Origin: Clostridiales bacterium
GTDB taxonomy: Bacteria; Bacillota; Clostridia; Oscillospirales; Acutalibacteraceae
Assembly (NCBI GenBank): GCA_019418545.1
Contig: DYBQ01000008.1
Location: 1-29,957 of the forward strand
Reading direction: 5' to 3'
Length of the DNA: 29,957 nucleotides
In this document: positions 1 through 6,417 of the stretch, piece after piece
Position numbering within the stretch: position 1 is the stretch's first letter
How the letters are laid out: each line of letters begins with the position of its first letter
Made by a program: the position numbers and the translations under genes
Notes under the pieces: generated by a model
What the model saw: only the letters and a program-made list of their open reading frames with translations
What the model was told of the DNA's origin: nothing
Databases searched by the model: none

Positions 1-31
1 CTTTTATAGAAATTAAACATTTTCTATCCGT

Positions 32-39
32 GGTATACT
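32..39 (+). promoter_or_regulatory. Extended -10 promoter of the structured RNA
   Basis: TGG followed by TATACT (34-39) is an extended -10 element for the housekeeping sigma factor. No good -35 is visible 16-18 bp upstream. The start would fall near 45-47, just ahead of the closing stem of the RNA. Confidence 0.5.
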
Positions 40-46
40 GTCTTCG

Positions 47-312
47 TTGGAATAAGTATTTTATCTCCTGCCTGGTGCGTGGACTGTTGCATCAATAACC
101 CTACACTTTTATTTTCGGGAGCTTGTTCTCCGGCGGCAGACTGCAGACCTCCCGGTTCGGTTTCGTGCCGAATTGGACGAAGGGAGTAGAACCCCGTTGG
201 GTGGGCACCCACCTGTTTACTCTTGTAGGCAGGTTATTCTTTGCACTTACGGCCAGGCGGGTCTTCTTTACCAATAAAATCCCTAAACCTTTTGGGTTTA
301 GGGATTTTTTTT
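47..312 (+). ncRNA. Structured non-coding RNA, candidate 6S RNA
   Basis: This stretch has no plausible gene but reads as an independent RNA unit. An extended -10 element lies just before it and an intrinsic terminator ends it. The ends pair: 67-75 (CCTGCCTGG) with 253-261 (CCAGGCGGG) gives nine pairs. GTGC at 75-78 can pair with GCAC at 243-246, AATAACC at 94-100 with GGTTATT at 232-238, and CTACA at 101-105 with TGTAG at 224-228. The interior has a TTCGG/CCGAA hairpin (156-172) and a GGTGGG/CCCACC hairpin (about 201-213). A long rod of about 200 nt, closed by its ends, with an asymmetric bubble (5' side about 79-93) fits 6S RNA, which binds the housekeeping RNA polymerase holoenzyme. I cannot confirm the family without a covariance model, so another structured RNA is possible. 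Confidence 0.5.
277..312 (+). terminator. Intrinsic terminator of the structured RNA
   Basis: CCCTAAACC (281-289) pairs perfectly with GGTTTAGGG (295-303), flanked by further A/T pairs and followed by an uninterrupted run of eight T. It separates the RNA from the permease genes downstream. Confidence 0.85.
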
Positions 313-367
313 GCCCGTCTGGATATCCTACTTCTGTTATCCATTCCATTTGGAAAGAAGGCAGCAT

Positions 368-736
368 ATGAATTCAAAATCCCCTCTTCGTCAAAACCTT
401 TTGTTTGTCTTCAGCGGACTTACCGCCGGAATCCTCAATGGGCTTCTTGGTGCTGGCGGTGGAACCGTTGCTGTACCGGTTTTTCGCAAAAGCGGTATGA
501 AGGAAGCCAATTGTCACGCTACCTCAGTGGCTGTCATCCTTCCCCTGTGCCTGCTCAGCGCAGGTATCTACCTGTTCCGGGGAGATGTCACCATCCAGGA
601 TGCTCTTCCCTATCTTCCCTGGATGCTCGGCGGTTCTGCGATTGGTGCCTGGCTGCTTCCTCGATGCAGTTCTGTGTGGCTGCGCCGGGTTTTTGGGATT
701 CTCATGCTGTGGGCTGCCTGGAGGATGCTGTTTTGA
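368..736 (+). CDS. TSUP (TauE/SafE) permease, N-terminal half-size subunit
   Basis: This 122-residue membrane protein corresponds to one half of a TSUP-family transporter (COG0730), a group that moves sulfite, sulfonates or other small organic anions. It contains the family glycine motif GLLGAGGG near residues 20-27 and HATSVAVILP in the next helix. Usual TSUP proteins are about 250 residues with two homologous halves; here each half is a separate gene. The ATG at 368 has an AAGAAGG ribosome site 5-12 bases upstream. Its TGA stop overlaps the TTG start of the second half (TTGA), so translation is probably coupled and the two products likely pair in the membrane. The substrate cannot be deduced. 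Confidence 0.85.
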   Translation: MNSKSPLRQNLLFVFSGLTAGILNGLLGAGGGTVAVPVFRKSGMKEANCHATSVAVILPLCLLSAGIYLFRGDVTIQDALPYLPWMLGGSAIGAWLLPRCSSVWLRRVFGILMLWAAWRMLF

Positions 737-1110
737 GCGGCTGGCTCATCACGGCTGCGGCTGGCCTGGTTTCCGGCGCACTGGGCGCCATGGGACTTGG
801 CGGCGGCGGGATTTTGATTTTGTGCTTAACCCTTTTTGCCCAAATGGAACAGGTCACCGCTCAGGGAGTCAATTTGCTGCTGTTTATTCCCACCGCCCTA
901 TTGGCCCTTATCCCCTATACCCGGAAAAAGCTAATTTGCCGTCAAGCCCTTCTTCCTGCCATCCTTTCCGGTATTGTGGGAAGCCTTGTGGGGGTATGGA
1001 TAAACGGGCTGCTTCCCCCCGAACTTTTGAAAAAGTTTTTTGGAGCCCTTCTTTTCCTGCTGGGGCTTCGAGAACTTTTGGCTCGAAAAAAATCCTGTAA
1101 AAACAAGTAG
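733..1110 (+). CDS. TSUP (TauE/SafE) permease, C-terminal half-size subunit
   Basis: The 125-residue product begins at a TTG codon at 733-735, preceded by GGAGG at 720-724 with 8 bases of spacing. It carries its own copy of the family motif (GLGGGGILIL) and a second conserved helix (AQGVNLLLFIPTA), and ends in a basic tail. The frame stays open far upstream, but that part reads as the shadow of the first half and lacks hydrophobic pattern. Either this is a true two-gene transporter or a single gene that was split. The well-placed ribosome site and the 4-base overlap favour a functional pair. Confidence 0.8.
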   Translation: MSGWLITAAAGLVSGALGAMGLGGGGILILCLTLFAQMEQVTAQGVNLLLFIPTALLALIPYTRKKLICRQALLPAILSGIVGSLVGVWINGLLPPELLKKFFGALLFLLGLRELLARKKSCKNK

Positions 1111-1118
1111 TTTTTCCT

Positions 1119-1147
1119 AAAACCTTCAAACTTCATTGGTTTTTTAC
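1119..1147 (+). terminator. Weak possible terminator after the permease pair
   Basis: AAAACC (1119-1124) can pair with GGTTTT (1138-1143) across a 13-base loop and is followed by T residues. The stem is short and AT-rich, so the call is tentative. Confidence 0.3.
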
Positions 1148-1159
1148 ATGATTTATCGA

Positions 1160-1188
1160 TAGACTTTTTCTGTAACATCCAGTATAAT
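1160..1188 (+). promoter_or_regulatory. Promoter of the DegV gene
   Basis: TAGACT at 1160-1165, a 17-base spacer and a perfect TATAAT at 1183-1188 form a good housekeeping promoter. The start site would lie near 1195, leaving a leader of about 35 bases. Confidence 0.75.
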
Positions 1189-1230
1189 ATAGATATCGTA
1201 TCCAAACTTCGTGATATTGGAGGCATTTCT

Positions 1231-2100
1231 ATGCGTTATCAAATTATAACCGATTCTACCGGAGACCTGACCCCTGAACTAATCCAGTCCCTGGGGGTAA
1301 CGGTCATCCCTATGGAATTTACTGTGGACGGAAAAAGCTATCGAAACTATCCAGATGGCCACGAAATGAGTGCCAAATCCTTTTATGATTTACTCCGCGC
1401 AGGAAAAACTTCTACCACTGCCCAAATCAATGCCAACGAGTTTACTCAATGGGCAGAGCCTATCCTGCAAGCTGGTGAGGATATTTTATACATTGCCTTT
1501 TCTTCCGGTCTAAGCGGCACCTGCCAAAGCGCTTTCTTGGCCAAACAGGAACTTTCTGAAAAATATCCTCAGCGGAAAATCTATGTCGTTGATTCTCTCT
1601 GCGCTTCGATGGGCGAAGGATTGCTGGTCTATTATGCAGCCAAACTGCAGCAGGCAGAAAAAAGCATTGATGAAGTTTATCAGTGGCTGCAGGAAAACAA
1701 GCTGCATTTGTGCCACTGGTTTACTGTAGATGATTTAAACCATCTCAAACGGGGAGGCCGCGTTTCTTCTGCCGCAGCATTGTTCGGCACCATGCTGGGG
1801 ATTAAACCGGTGCTTCATGTAGATGATGCCGGCCATTTGATTCCTGTTTCCAAAATCCGCGGACGCCGTCAGTCTCTGGACGCATTGGTGGCCCACATGG
1901 AGGAAACTGTTGCCAATCCCGAAGACCAGGTTATTTTTATCAGTCACGGAGACTGTTTGCAGGATGCGCAGTATGTAGCGGAAAAGATTCGCTCCAAATG
2001 GAATGTTAAGGACATCATCCTCAACGAAATTGGCCCGGTAATCGGGACCCACTCCGGTCCGGGAACAGTAGCACTGTTCTTTTTAGGAAGCAAACGGTAA
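1231..2100 (+). CDS. DegV family fatty-acid-binding protein (FakB-type)
   Basis: This 289-residue protein is full length for the DegV family. DegV/FakB proteins hold a single fatty acid in a buried pocket and present its carboxylate to the kinase FakA, which makes acyl-phosphate for phospholipid synthesis. Family marks visible are IITDSTGDL at the N-terminus, KTSTTAQ near residues 59-65, SSGLSGT at 91-97, the LKRGGR segment, and THSGPGTVALFF at the C-terminus. The ATG has GGAGG with about 8 bases of spacing. A FakA homologue is encoded at 9329-11011, so both halves of a fatty acid kinase are in this window. Which fatty acid it prefers cannot be read from the sequence. Confidence 0.92.
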   Translation: MRYQIITDSTGDLTPELIQSLGVTVIPMEFTVDGKSYRNYPDGHEMSAKSFYDLLRAGKTSTTAQINANEFTQWAEPILQAGEDILYIAFSSGLSGTCQSAFLAKQELSEKYPQRKIYVVDSLCASMGEGLLVYYAAKLQQAEKSIDEVYQWLQENKLHLCHWFTVDDLNHLKRGGRVSSAAALFGTMLGIKPVLHVDDAGHLIPVSKIRGRRQSLDALVAHMEETVANPEDQVIFISHGDCLQDAQYVAEKIRSKWNVKDIILNEIGPVIGTHSGPGTVALFFLGSKR

Positions 2101-2120
2101 GAGTGTTTCAGGATAAAAAA

Positions 2121-2167
2121 GCAAAGCCCCAATCTCCAAGGATAGAGATTGGGGATTTGCTTTTTTA
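2121..2167. terminator. Bidirectional terminator between degV and the cotF-like genes
   Basis: A 16-base arm (2121-2136) pairs with 2145-2160 with one mismatch around an 8-base loop. T-runs follow on the plus strand (2161-2166) and, on the minus strand, opposite the A-run at 2115-2120. It can serve both converging units. Confidence 0.88.
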
Positions 2168-2171
2168 TCTG

Positions 2172-2417
2172 CTATTCATTTTCTGCCTGTTGCCGGAGCC
2201 GCCTAATTGCTTCTGTGGATGCTGGTGCTGGCCGAATCCAGGCTCGTTTCTTGCTTTCATCCACAAGTTCTCCCTGTATCTGAAACTCTTCATTCAACAC
2301 ATTCCAAACGGTATCCCGAAACTGTGGCGTAGTACATCCAGCTGCCAATCTCCCGCAGTGAAACGCCAGCTGATTTTGCACTGCCATAATATCGCTGAAA
2401 ATCAATTTATCGTCCAT
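2172..2417 (-). CDS. CotF-like spore coat protein
   Basis: The 81-residue protein matches the CotF coat-protein pattern: a helical segment beginning FSDIMAVQNQL, then TTPQFRDTVWNVLNEE and a helix around QIQGELVDE, followed by an aromatic turn (KRAWIRP). CotF proteins are deposited on the spore coat; the fold is ferritin-like and helical. An AAAAAGGGG ribosome site precedes the ATG. It lies directly downstream of a second short protein of the same type, a pairing I recall from other Clostridia. It implies a spore-forming host. Expression in the mother cell is expected from the family, but no clear sporulation sigma promoter was found. Confidence 0.72.
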   Translation of the reverse strand: MDDKLIFSDIMAVQNQLAFHCGRLAAGCTTPQFRDTVWNVLNEEFQIQGELVDESKKRAWIRPAPASTEAIRRLRQQAENE

Positions 2418-2437
2418 ATTCTGCCCCTTTTTATCTG

Positions 2438-2626
2438 TTATTCAAAACTCAATGTCTCCAGCAATTGTTCCCGCAGCATCCGATGTTTTCCAGCCAAGCT
2501 CTCTAATTTCATACGCAGCTGGGGGTCTGTACAATTGGGTGCGCCTGCTAAACATTTTTCTTCCATCAATTGCTCCAAATAAAGCTGCTCTTCTAATAGA
2601 ATTAGCTCTTTTTCAGTCAACTCCAT
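2438..2626 (-). CDS. Small CotF-associated spore coat-like protein
   Basis: This 62-residue helical protein begins MELTEKELILLEEQL and contains CTDPQLR and a following KHRMLREQL helix. In Clostridia such short proteins, with the pattern 'TEKEL...LE.QL...CTDPQL...KH', lie beside CotF and are annotated as spore coat proteins. The ATG has AGGAG eleven bases upstream. The gap to the downstream CotF-like gene is 20 bases, so the two are probably co-transcribed. Molecular function is unknown; a structural role in the spore is inferred only from family and neighbour. Confidence 0.65.
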   Translation of the reverse strand: MELTEKELILLEEQLYLEQLMEEKCLAGAPNCTDPQLRMKLESLAGKHRMLREQLLETLSFE

Positions 2627-2654
2627 ATAAACTTGCTCCTTCTACAGTCTTATG

Positions 2655-2682
2655 CCGTACCGGTTATGTAGGCCCGGTACGG
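2655..2682. repeat. Inverted repeat across the mazF stop codon
   Basis: CCGTACCGG (2655-2663) and CCGGTACGG (2674-2682) form a perfect 9-bp stem with a 10-base loop. The mazF stop codon (2664-2666) lies in the loop. No T-run follows, so it is not a standard terminator; it could protect the mRNA end or separate mazF from the coat genes. Confidence 0.6.
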
Positions 2683-3023
2683 TCAGTCAGCCCAAAACTG
2701 ACAGAAAGTGCCCTGTCCACCATAGACATAGCTTGAGAATCCAGCCGTCCCATTTTTTCCTTCAGCCGGTGTTTATCCAGTGTCCGCACCTGCTCCAGCA
2801 GGACGATAGAATCTCTGGAAAGTCCTGTATTTTTGGCTGAAAGCAGAATATGGGTAGGCAGGTTGGCCTTAGACCTCTGACTGGTAATGGCCGCTGCAAT
2901 AACAGTTGGGCTAAATCGGTTGCCCACATCATTCTGTACAATGAGCACCGGCCGTACACCGCCCTGTTCCGAGCCAACCACCGGACTCAGGTCGGCATAA
3001 TAAATATCACCCCGATGAATCAT
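2664..3023 (-). CDS. MazF/EndoA (PemK family) endoribonuclease toxin, no antitoxin visible
   Basis: The 119-residue protein is close in length to Bacillus EndoA/NdoA (116) and carries its landmarks: IHRGDIYYADLSPVVGSEQ at the start, RPVLIVQND with the catalytic-type Arg24, and the AAITSQ strand with Thr47. The fold is SH3-like and the family cleaves mRNA at short sequence motifs. The usual EndoAI-type antitoxin (about 90 residues) normally lies just upstream, but the 143 bases up to the lipoprotein gene hold only a 25-codon frame without a good ribosome site. The toxin is therefore an orphan here, or its antitoxin is elsewhere. A GGAG lies 11 bases from this ATG, and also 7 bases from an out-of-frame ATG at 3025-3027. 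Confidence 0.9.
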   Translation of the reverse strand: MIHRGDIYYADLSPVVGSEQGGVRPVLIVQNDVGNRFSPTVIAAAITSQRSKANLPTHILLSAKNTGLSRDSIVLLEQVRTLDKHRLKEKMGRLDSQAMSMVDRALSVSFGLTDRTGPT

Positions 3024-3051
3024 CCATTTTCACACTCCGAATCCTTTTGTA

Positions 3052-3146
3052 GTGGGAAGCTGTCTGTATTGTTGCCGGTTTCATCGGATTTTAAACCAGT
3101 TCTTCGGAAAAATCCTATGAAAATTCATCGCGGAGATGCTTCCCAC
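3052..3146. promoter_or_regulatory. Nested inverted repeats in the mazF leader
   Basis: GTGGGAAGC (3052-3060) is perfectly complementary to GCTTCCCAC (3138-3146). Inside lies a second pair, GGATTTT near 3086 with AAAATCC near 3109. Together they could fold most of the mazF 5' leader. The function is unknown and chance is possible. Confidence 0.35.
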
Positions 3147-3166
3147 TCCATAATATTAGGAATCAG

Positions 3167-3688
3167 TCAAAGGGGTTCATCACTTGTTGCTGTGTCCTCA
3201 TGGGTAAAAGCTGCTGTCAGCTGCCATACTGGCACCTCTAAGGCGCTAATCTCACCCATTTCGTCTGTCTTTACCAATATTCCTTCCCCTTTGGAGAGTT
3301 CACCGCTCCATTGTTGATTTTCCCATTCCATCTCCGCCTGCGCTCCGCCATCCAAAGCTGCAAAAAGCCGGCCAAAAACACTTTCATCCATAACACTTTT
3401 CATATCGCTTTGTACAATCCCTTCAAATGATACCGTATATGTTCCATTACGGTATTGTACCTGCATCCCTTCTATTTCTTCAGGAGAAACAACTGTAAAC
3501 GAACTGATTCCCTCTATTGTATGACAAAGTGTCCCCTGGACTTCCACCCCGGATACCATTGCACAGCAATTAGCCTCTATGGCCCATTGCGGCGGCTGAG
3601 GTTCGAATTGGCTTTCTGTACAACCGCCTAAGCATGCCGCCATCAATATTACTGACCACCATATTTTCAGGGCTTTTTTCCATTTCAT
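3167..3688 (-). CDS. Lipoprotein of unknown function
   Basis: A 173-residue predicted lipoprotein. The signal sequence has lysines at 4-5 and 8, a hydrophobic core, and a lipobox-like LGGC with the lipidated Cys at residue 23. The mature part is acidic, mostly beta-like (for example the stretches around VEVQGTLCH and YTVSFEGIV), with no motif I recognise. A strong GGGAGGGG ribosome site precedes the ATG. It heads the unit followed by mazF, but the 143-base gap leaves co-transcription open. It would be anchored to the outer face of the membrane. Confidence 0.75.
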   Translation of the reverse strand: MKWKKALKIWWSVILMAACLGGCTESQFEPQPPQWAIEANCCAMVSGVEVQGTLCHTIEGISSFTVVSPEEIEGMQVQYRNGTYTVSFEGIVQSDMKSVMDESVFGRLFAALDGGAQAEMEWENQQWSGELSKGEGILVKTDEMGEISALEVPVWQLTAAFTHEDTATSDEPL

Positions 3689-3791
3689 TATCCTTCCCCT
3701 CCCAGCTGTAATATCGGAGTGTTCCTTTATTTATATGGCTATACAGTAGGATTCATACCGTCATTTTATATTGATATACCTTCGGGCAAAA

Positions 3792-3830
3792 GAGAAAAAC
3801 CTGTCTTTTTAAGACAGGTTTTTCTCTTTT
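3792..3830. terminator. Terminator of the lipoprotein-araC unit
   Basis: GAGAAAAACCTGTC (3792-3805) and GACAGGTTTTTCTC (3813-3826) form a perfect 14-bp stem with a 7-base loop. It lies immediately after the stop of the AraC-family gene. T-rich flanks exist mainly on the plus strand, so its efficiency on the minus strand is less certain. Confidence 0.75.
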
Positions 3831-4704
3831 ATTTCGATGAATTCAGCCATCCATAAGCTCCTATATCGCTGCGGTAGACAGAAGGGGTAATCCCAACCAT
3901 TTCCCGAAAAAAAGCCACAAAATAACTTTGAGAGCGAAAGCCTGTATCAATGGCAATCTCAGCTATTTTTCGGTCTGTTTTTAATAGCAGCTCCATCGCA
4001 TGGGAAAGCCGTACACTGTTGATATATTGTATTGGGGTTTTCATGGTATACTGCTTAAATGTCCGGCAGAAATGGCCTTCACTCATATCACAAATATCCG
4101 CTAACTCCTTCAGGGTAACGGGAGAGGCAAAGTGTTCCTGGATATAAACAATGGATTTTTTGATTTTCGATGCTGTAGATTCCCTTGCTCCCTTTGAGGG
4201 GGCCATCCGGTGAGATTTTGGCAATATCCGGGCAAACAATTCCAACAATTGAGCTTTTACCAAAAGCTCATAACAAACCGGATGCTCTTCTACTAGCCGA
4301 AAAATCTTTTTTAAACATTCATAAATCTCAATGCCATCTGGCTCAACCAAACTAATCCTGGTAGGTAAAACCAGCGTTCCTCCTACTATTGGAGCAACAT
4401 ATTGAAGCCGTATGCAATCCCCCTGTGAGCCGCACAGAATTTCTGGAGAAAATACCATCCCCCTGAATTCACATGTTTCTCCTTTGGGAACCGCCGCATG
4501 AAGCTCTCCCGGTGCAAAAACGAACAAATCTCCCGCCTCTCCATCAAACACCTGTTGGCCAGCTTTGATTTGCAGTTTTCCCCGTTCCACACATAGGATT
4601 TCTATCTCTTCATGCCAATGGCAATCAATTTCCTGATGGTGACATTGATAGCAATTAACCGGCAAAAAACCTCCAGCTTGCTCCACTTTTAACTCTGTCT
4701 TCAT
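3829..4704 (-). CDS. AraC family transcriptional regulator with cupin sensor domain
   Basis: The 291-residue protein has an N-terminal cupin-like sensor (about 1-120) with the metal/ligand-type motif CHWHEEIEIL near residues 28-37. Its C-terminal pair of helix-turn-helix motifs (about 185-285) includes KELADICDMSEGHF, KIAEIAIDTGF and SYFVAFFREMVGITPSVYR, the AraC signature. Such proteins usually sense a sugar or small metabolite and activate a nearby operon. Its ATG overlaps the stop of the upstream lipoprotein gene by four bases (ATGA), so the two are translated together. No sugar operon lies next to it, and its target is unknown. Confidence 0.9.
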   Translation of the reverse strand: MKTELKVEQAGGFLPVNCYQCHHQEIDCHWHEEIEILCVERGKLQIKAGQQVFDGEAGDLFVFAPGELHAAVPKGETCEFRGMVFSPEILCGSQGDCIRLQYVAPIVGGTLVLPTRISLVEPDGIEIYECLKKIFRLVEEHPVCYELLVKAQLLELFARILPKSHRMAPSKGARESTASKIKKSIVYIQEHFASPVTLKELADICDMSEGHFCRTFKQYTMKTPIQYINSVRLSHAMELLLKTDRKIAEIAIDTGFRSQSYFVAFFREMVGITPSVYRSDIGAYGWLNSSK

Positions 4705-5363
4705 GACTTTTCGCTCGATTCATATAACACCAGGGCTTTATCGATTTTCATAAGCTCCTCCTCACTGATAGCATAGGTGTTGCCATCAGCCGAAAGCTGA
4801 ATGGTTATGGTCTTTGGTGAGTCCCATCCTGCATCTTGCAGTTTTAATTCCAAAAAATCGAGTAAATATTTACAATAAGCATCATCGATTTCTTTCTGAG
4901 ACTTTCCTTCAAAATCTCCTTCATTGACCATTTTGGTAAAATCCAAAACCCGATTCTCAATTTCAGCAGCATTATCAGGAAAAAGGCTGACTGGAGAAAT
5001 TTCCATGGTAACCTGATATCCACCATCTTCCGTTTGTTCCGCTGAAATTGCCTCAAACTTACTGCGGCCATATAACTGCCTGTAAAACGCCATGGTACGG
5101 TATAAAGTAGCATCACTTTGAGCAAAACCAAATACTTCTGCAAAATACATAGATTCCGAGCGTAAATGCTCCTGATAGGTTTTTTCTGCCTCTTGCTGTG
5201 AAATCCCTACAAAATCCTCATAATCATCATGCTCTCCCAAATATACCGATTGAACGGCAGATTGTACATAAGCAGCTGCATCAAACGTATTCTGGGAGCA
5301 GGCTGTTAACAAAAGGCACAAACTGATAAGCAGGCATACCAAAGGGGTTCTTAAATGTTTCAC
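4701..5363 (-). CDS. Lipoprotein of unknown function coupled to an AraC regulator
   Basis: A 220-residue lipoprotein with a textbook signal ending in LTAC, lipidated Cys at residue 22. The start is GTG at 5361-5363, with GGAGG six bases upstream. The mature protein is acidic and looks like two similar halves of mixed alpha/beta type: an EDFVGISQQEAEKTY segment followed later by a comparable EGKSQKEIDDAYCKY segment. No family was recognised. It overlaps the AraC gene downstream and follows ymdB by 29 bases, so the three may form one operon. Confidence 0.78.
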   Translation of the reverse strand: MKHLRTPLVCLLISLCLLLTACSQNTFDAAAYVQSAVQSVYLGEHDDYEDFVGISQQEAEKTYQEHLRSESMYFAEVFGFAQSDATLYRTMAFYRQLYGRSKFEAISAEQTEDGGYQVTMEISPVSLFPDNAAEIENRVLDFTKMVNEGDFEGKSQKEIDDAYCKYLLDFLELKLQDAGWDSPKTITIQLSADGNTYAISEEELMKIDKALVLYESSEKS

Positions 5364-5392
5364 AATGTTCCTCCTTTATGTCATCACTGTTA

Positions 5393-6166
5393 TCACAAAA
5401 TTTGGAGTCTTTGAATCCCAACTGTCCGCCCGGATTTATCATCCACCTCGAACAGGCAGCAGTCCATCTCACATTCCCCGCCAGCTAATTCATGCCGTAC
5501 CGGCATTCTGGTACGGAGCTTTTCAATAATAATTTCTGGCTTAACCCCTAATACCGAATGGATGGGGCCAGTCATACCCAAATCGGTAATATACCCGGTT
5601 CCATTAGGAAGAATACATTCATCTGCTGTAGGAACATGCGTATGGGTTCCAAAAACGGCTGTCACACGGCCGTCCAAAAAGAATCCCATCGCTTTCTTTT
5701 CCCCTGTTGCCTCTGCATGAAAATCCACCAGCACAATCTTCGGCAAATCCTGGCTTTTCAACAGTTCGTCCACAACTTCAAAAGGACAGCGCAGATTGTC
5801 CATATATGCGGTTCCCTGCAAATTGATAACTGCAATTTGCCGCCGTCCCATATCGTACACACACAAGCCTCTTCCTGGAGCAGCATTGACAGGATAGTTG
5901 GATGGCCGCAGCAATGTCTCGTCCCTATCATACAAATCATAGCTTTCCCTTCTGCGAAAGCTATGATTCCCGGTCGTGATAATATGGACTCCACTATCAT
6001 ACAAATGCCGCGCTGATGTGGGTAAAATGCCATTTCCATCGGCAGAATTTTCCCCATTGGCGATAACAACATCCACGTTATACTGCTTTTTTATTACCGG
6101 GAGCTTTTCCCGCAGGAAAGCACAGCCTACACTGCCCACAACATCTCCAATTGCCAATATATTCAT
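5393..6166 (-). CDS. ymdB: YmdB-type metallophosphodiesterase (2',3'-cyclic nucleotide phosphodiesterase)
   Basis: At 257 residues it has the length and all metal-binding positions of the YmdB family (TIGR00282): Asp8 in GDVVG, Glu39 in NGEN, Asn67 and His68 in TTGNH, His150 in VDFHAEATGEK, and His175/His177 in GTHTHVPTAD. The family has a dinuclear metal centre and hydrolyses cyclic nucleotides. In Bacillus subtilis YmdB affects the choice between motility and biofilm and global mRNA levels. The start has GGAG eight to eleven bases upstream. In Bacillus it lies next to rny and spoVS; neither is present here, and it leads the lipoprotein-araC group instead. Confidence 0.92.
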   Translation of the reverse strand: MNILAIGDVVGSVGCAFLREKLPVIKKQYNVDVVIANGENSADGNGILPTSARHLYDSGVHIITTGNHSFRRRESYDLYDRDETLLRPSNYPVNAAPGRGLCVYDMGRRQIAVINLQGTAYMDNLRCPFEVVDELLKSQDLPKIVLVDFHAEATGEKKAMGFFLDGRVTAVFGTHTHVPTADECILPNGTGYITDLGMTGPIHSVLGVKPEIIIEKLRTRMPVRHELAGGECEMDCCLFEVDDKSGRTVGIQRLQIL

Positions 6167-6253
6167 TTATGAATTCTCCATTCTATCTGATATGTCCAGT
6201 CAATTACTCATACTTCTGCCAAAAGCACTAATAATATCATTATAAAGCAACAA

Positions 6254-6279
6254 GCCGGAAAAGGAAATCCCTTTCCGGC
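6254..6279. repeat. Stem-loop upstream of ymdB
   Basis: GCCGGAAA (6254-6261) and TTTCCGGC (6272-6279) pair around an inner GG/CC with an AAAT loop. No T-run follows on either strand, so it may be a leader hairpin of ymdB rather than a terminator. The rest of 6167-6417 shows only the next terminator. Confidence 0.5.
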
Positions 6280-6352
6280 ACAGTCATCAAAAAAACTCTT
6301 ACAGAATCAAACACAAATCCCTGCAGCCTCTAAAAGCTTCTTTGCTCACACG

Positions 6353-6393
6353 CACAAAAATGGGGCGCCTTTCTATCAAAAGGTGCCCCATTT
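6353..6393 (-). terminator. Terminator of the cytidylate-kinase-like gene
   Basis: A 15-base arm at 6358-6372 pairs with 6379-6393, with one G-T pair and a short loop. On the minus strand it is followed by five T (opposite the A-run at 6356-6360). It lies 25 bases after the gene's stop. Confidence 0.85.
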
Positions 6394-6417
6394 GAATTAT
6401 AAAAGCTTTATCATCTT

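Noticed and set aside
47..312. T-box, tmRNA, RNase P or large SRP RNA
   Set aside because: No T-box sequence, no tag-coding or CCA-ended acceptor stem, none of the RNase P core motifs, and no SRP-type GGAA tetraloop domain were seen.
3024..3166. Antitoxin gene for MazF
   Set aside because: Only frames of 8, 15 and 25 codons without good ribosome sites are present; an EndoAI-type antitoxin needs about 80-95 codons.
3689..3790. Promoter for the first lipoprotein gene
   Set aside because: Several AT-rich hexamers are present on the minus strand but none has a proper -35 at 16-18 bases, so no single promoter could be supported.
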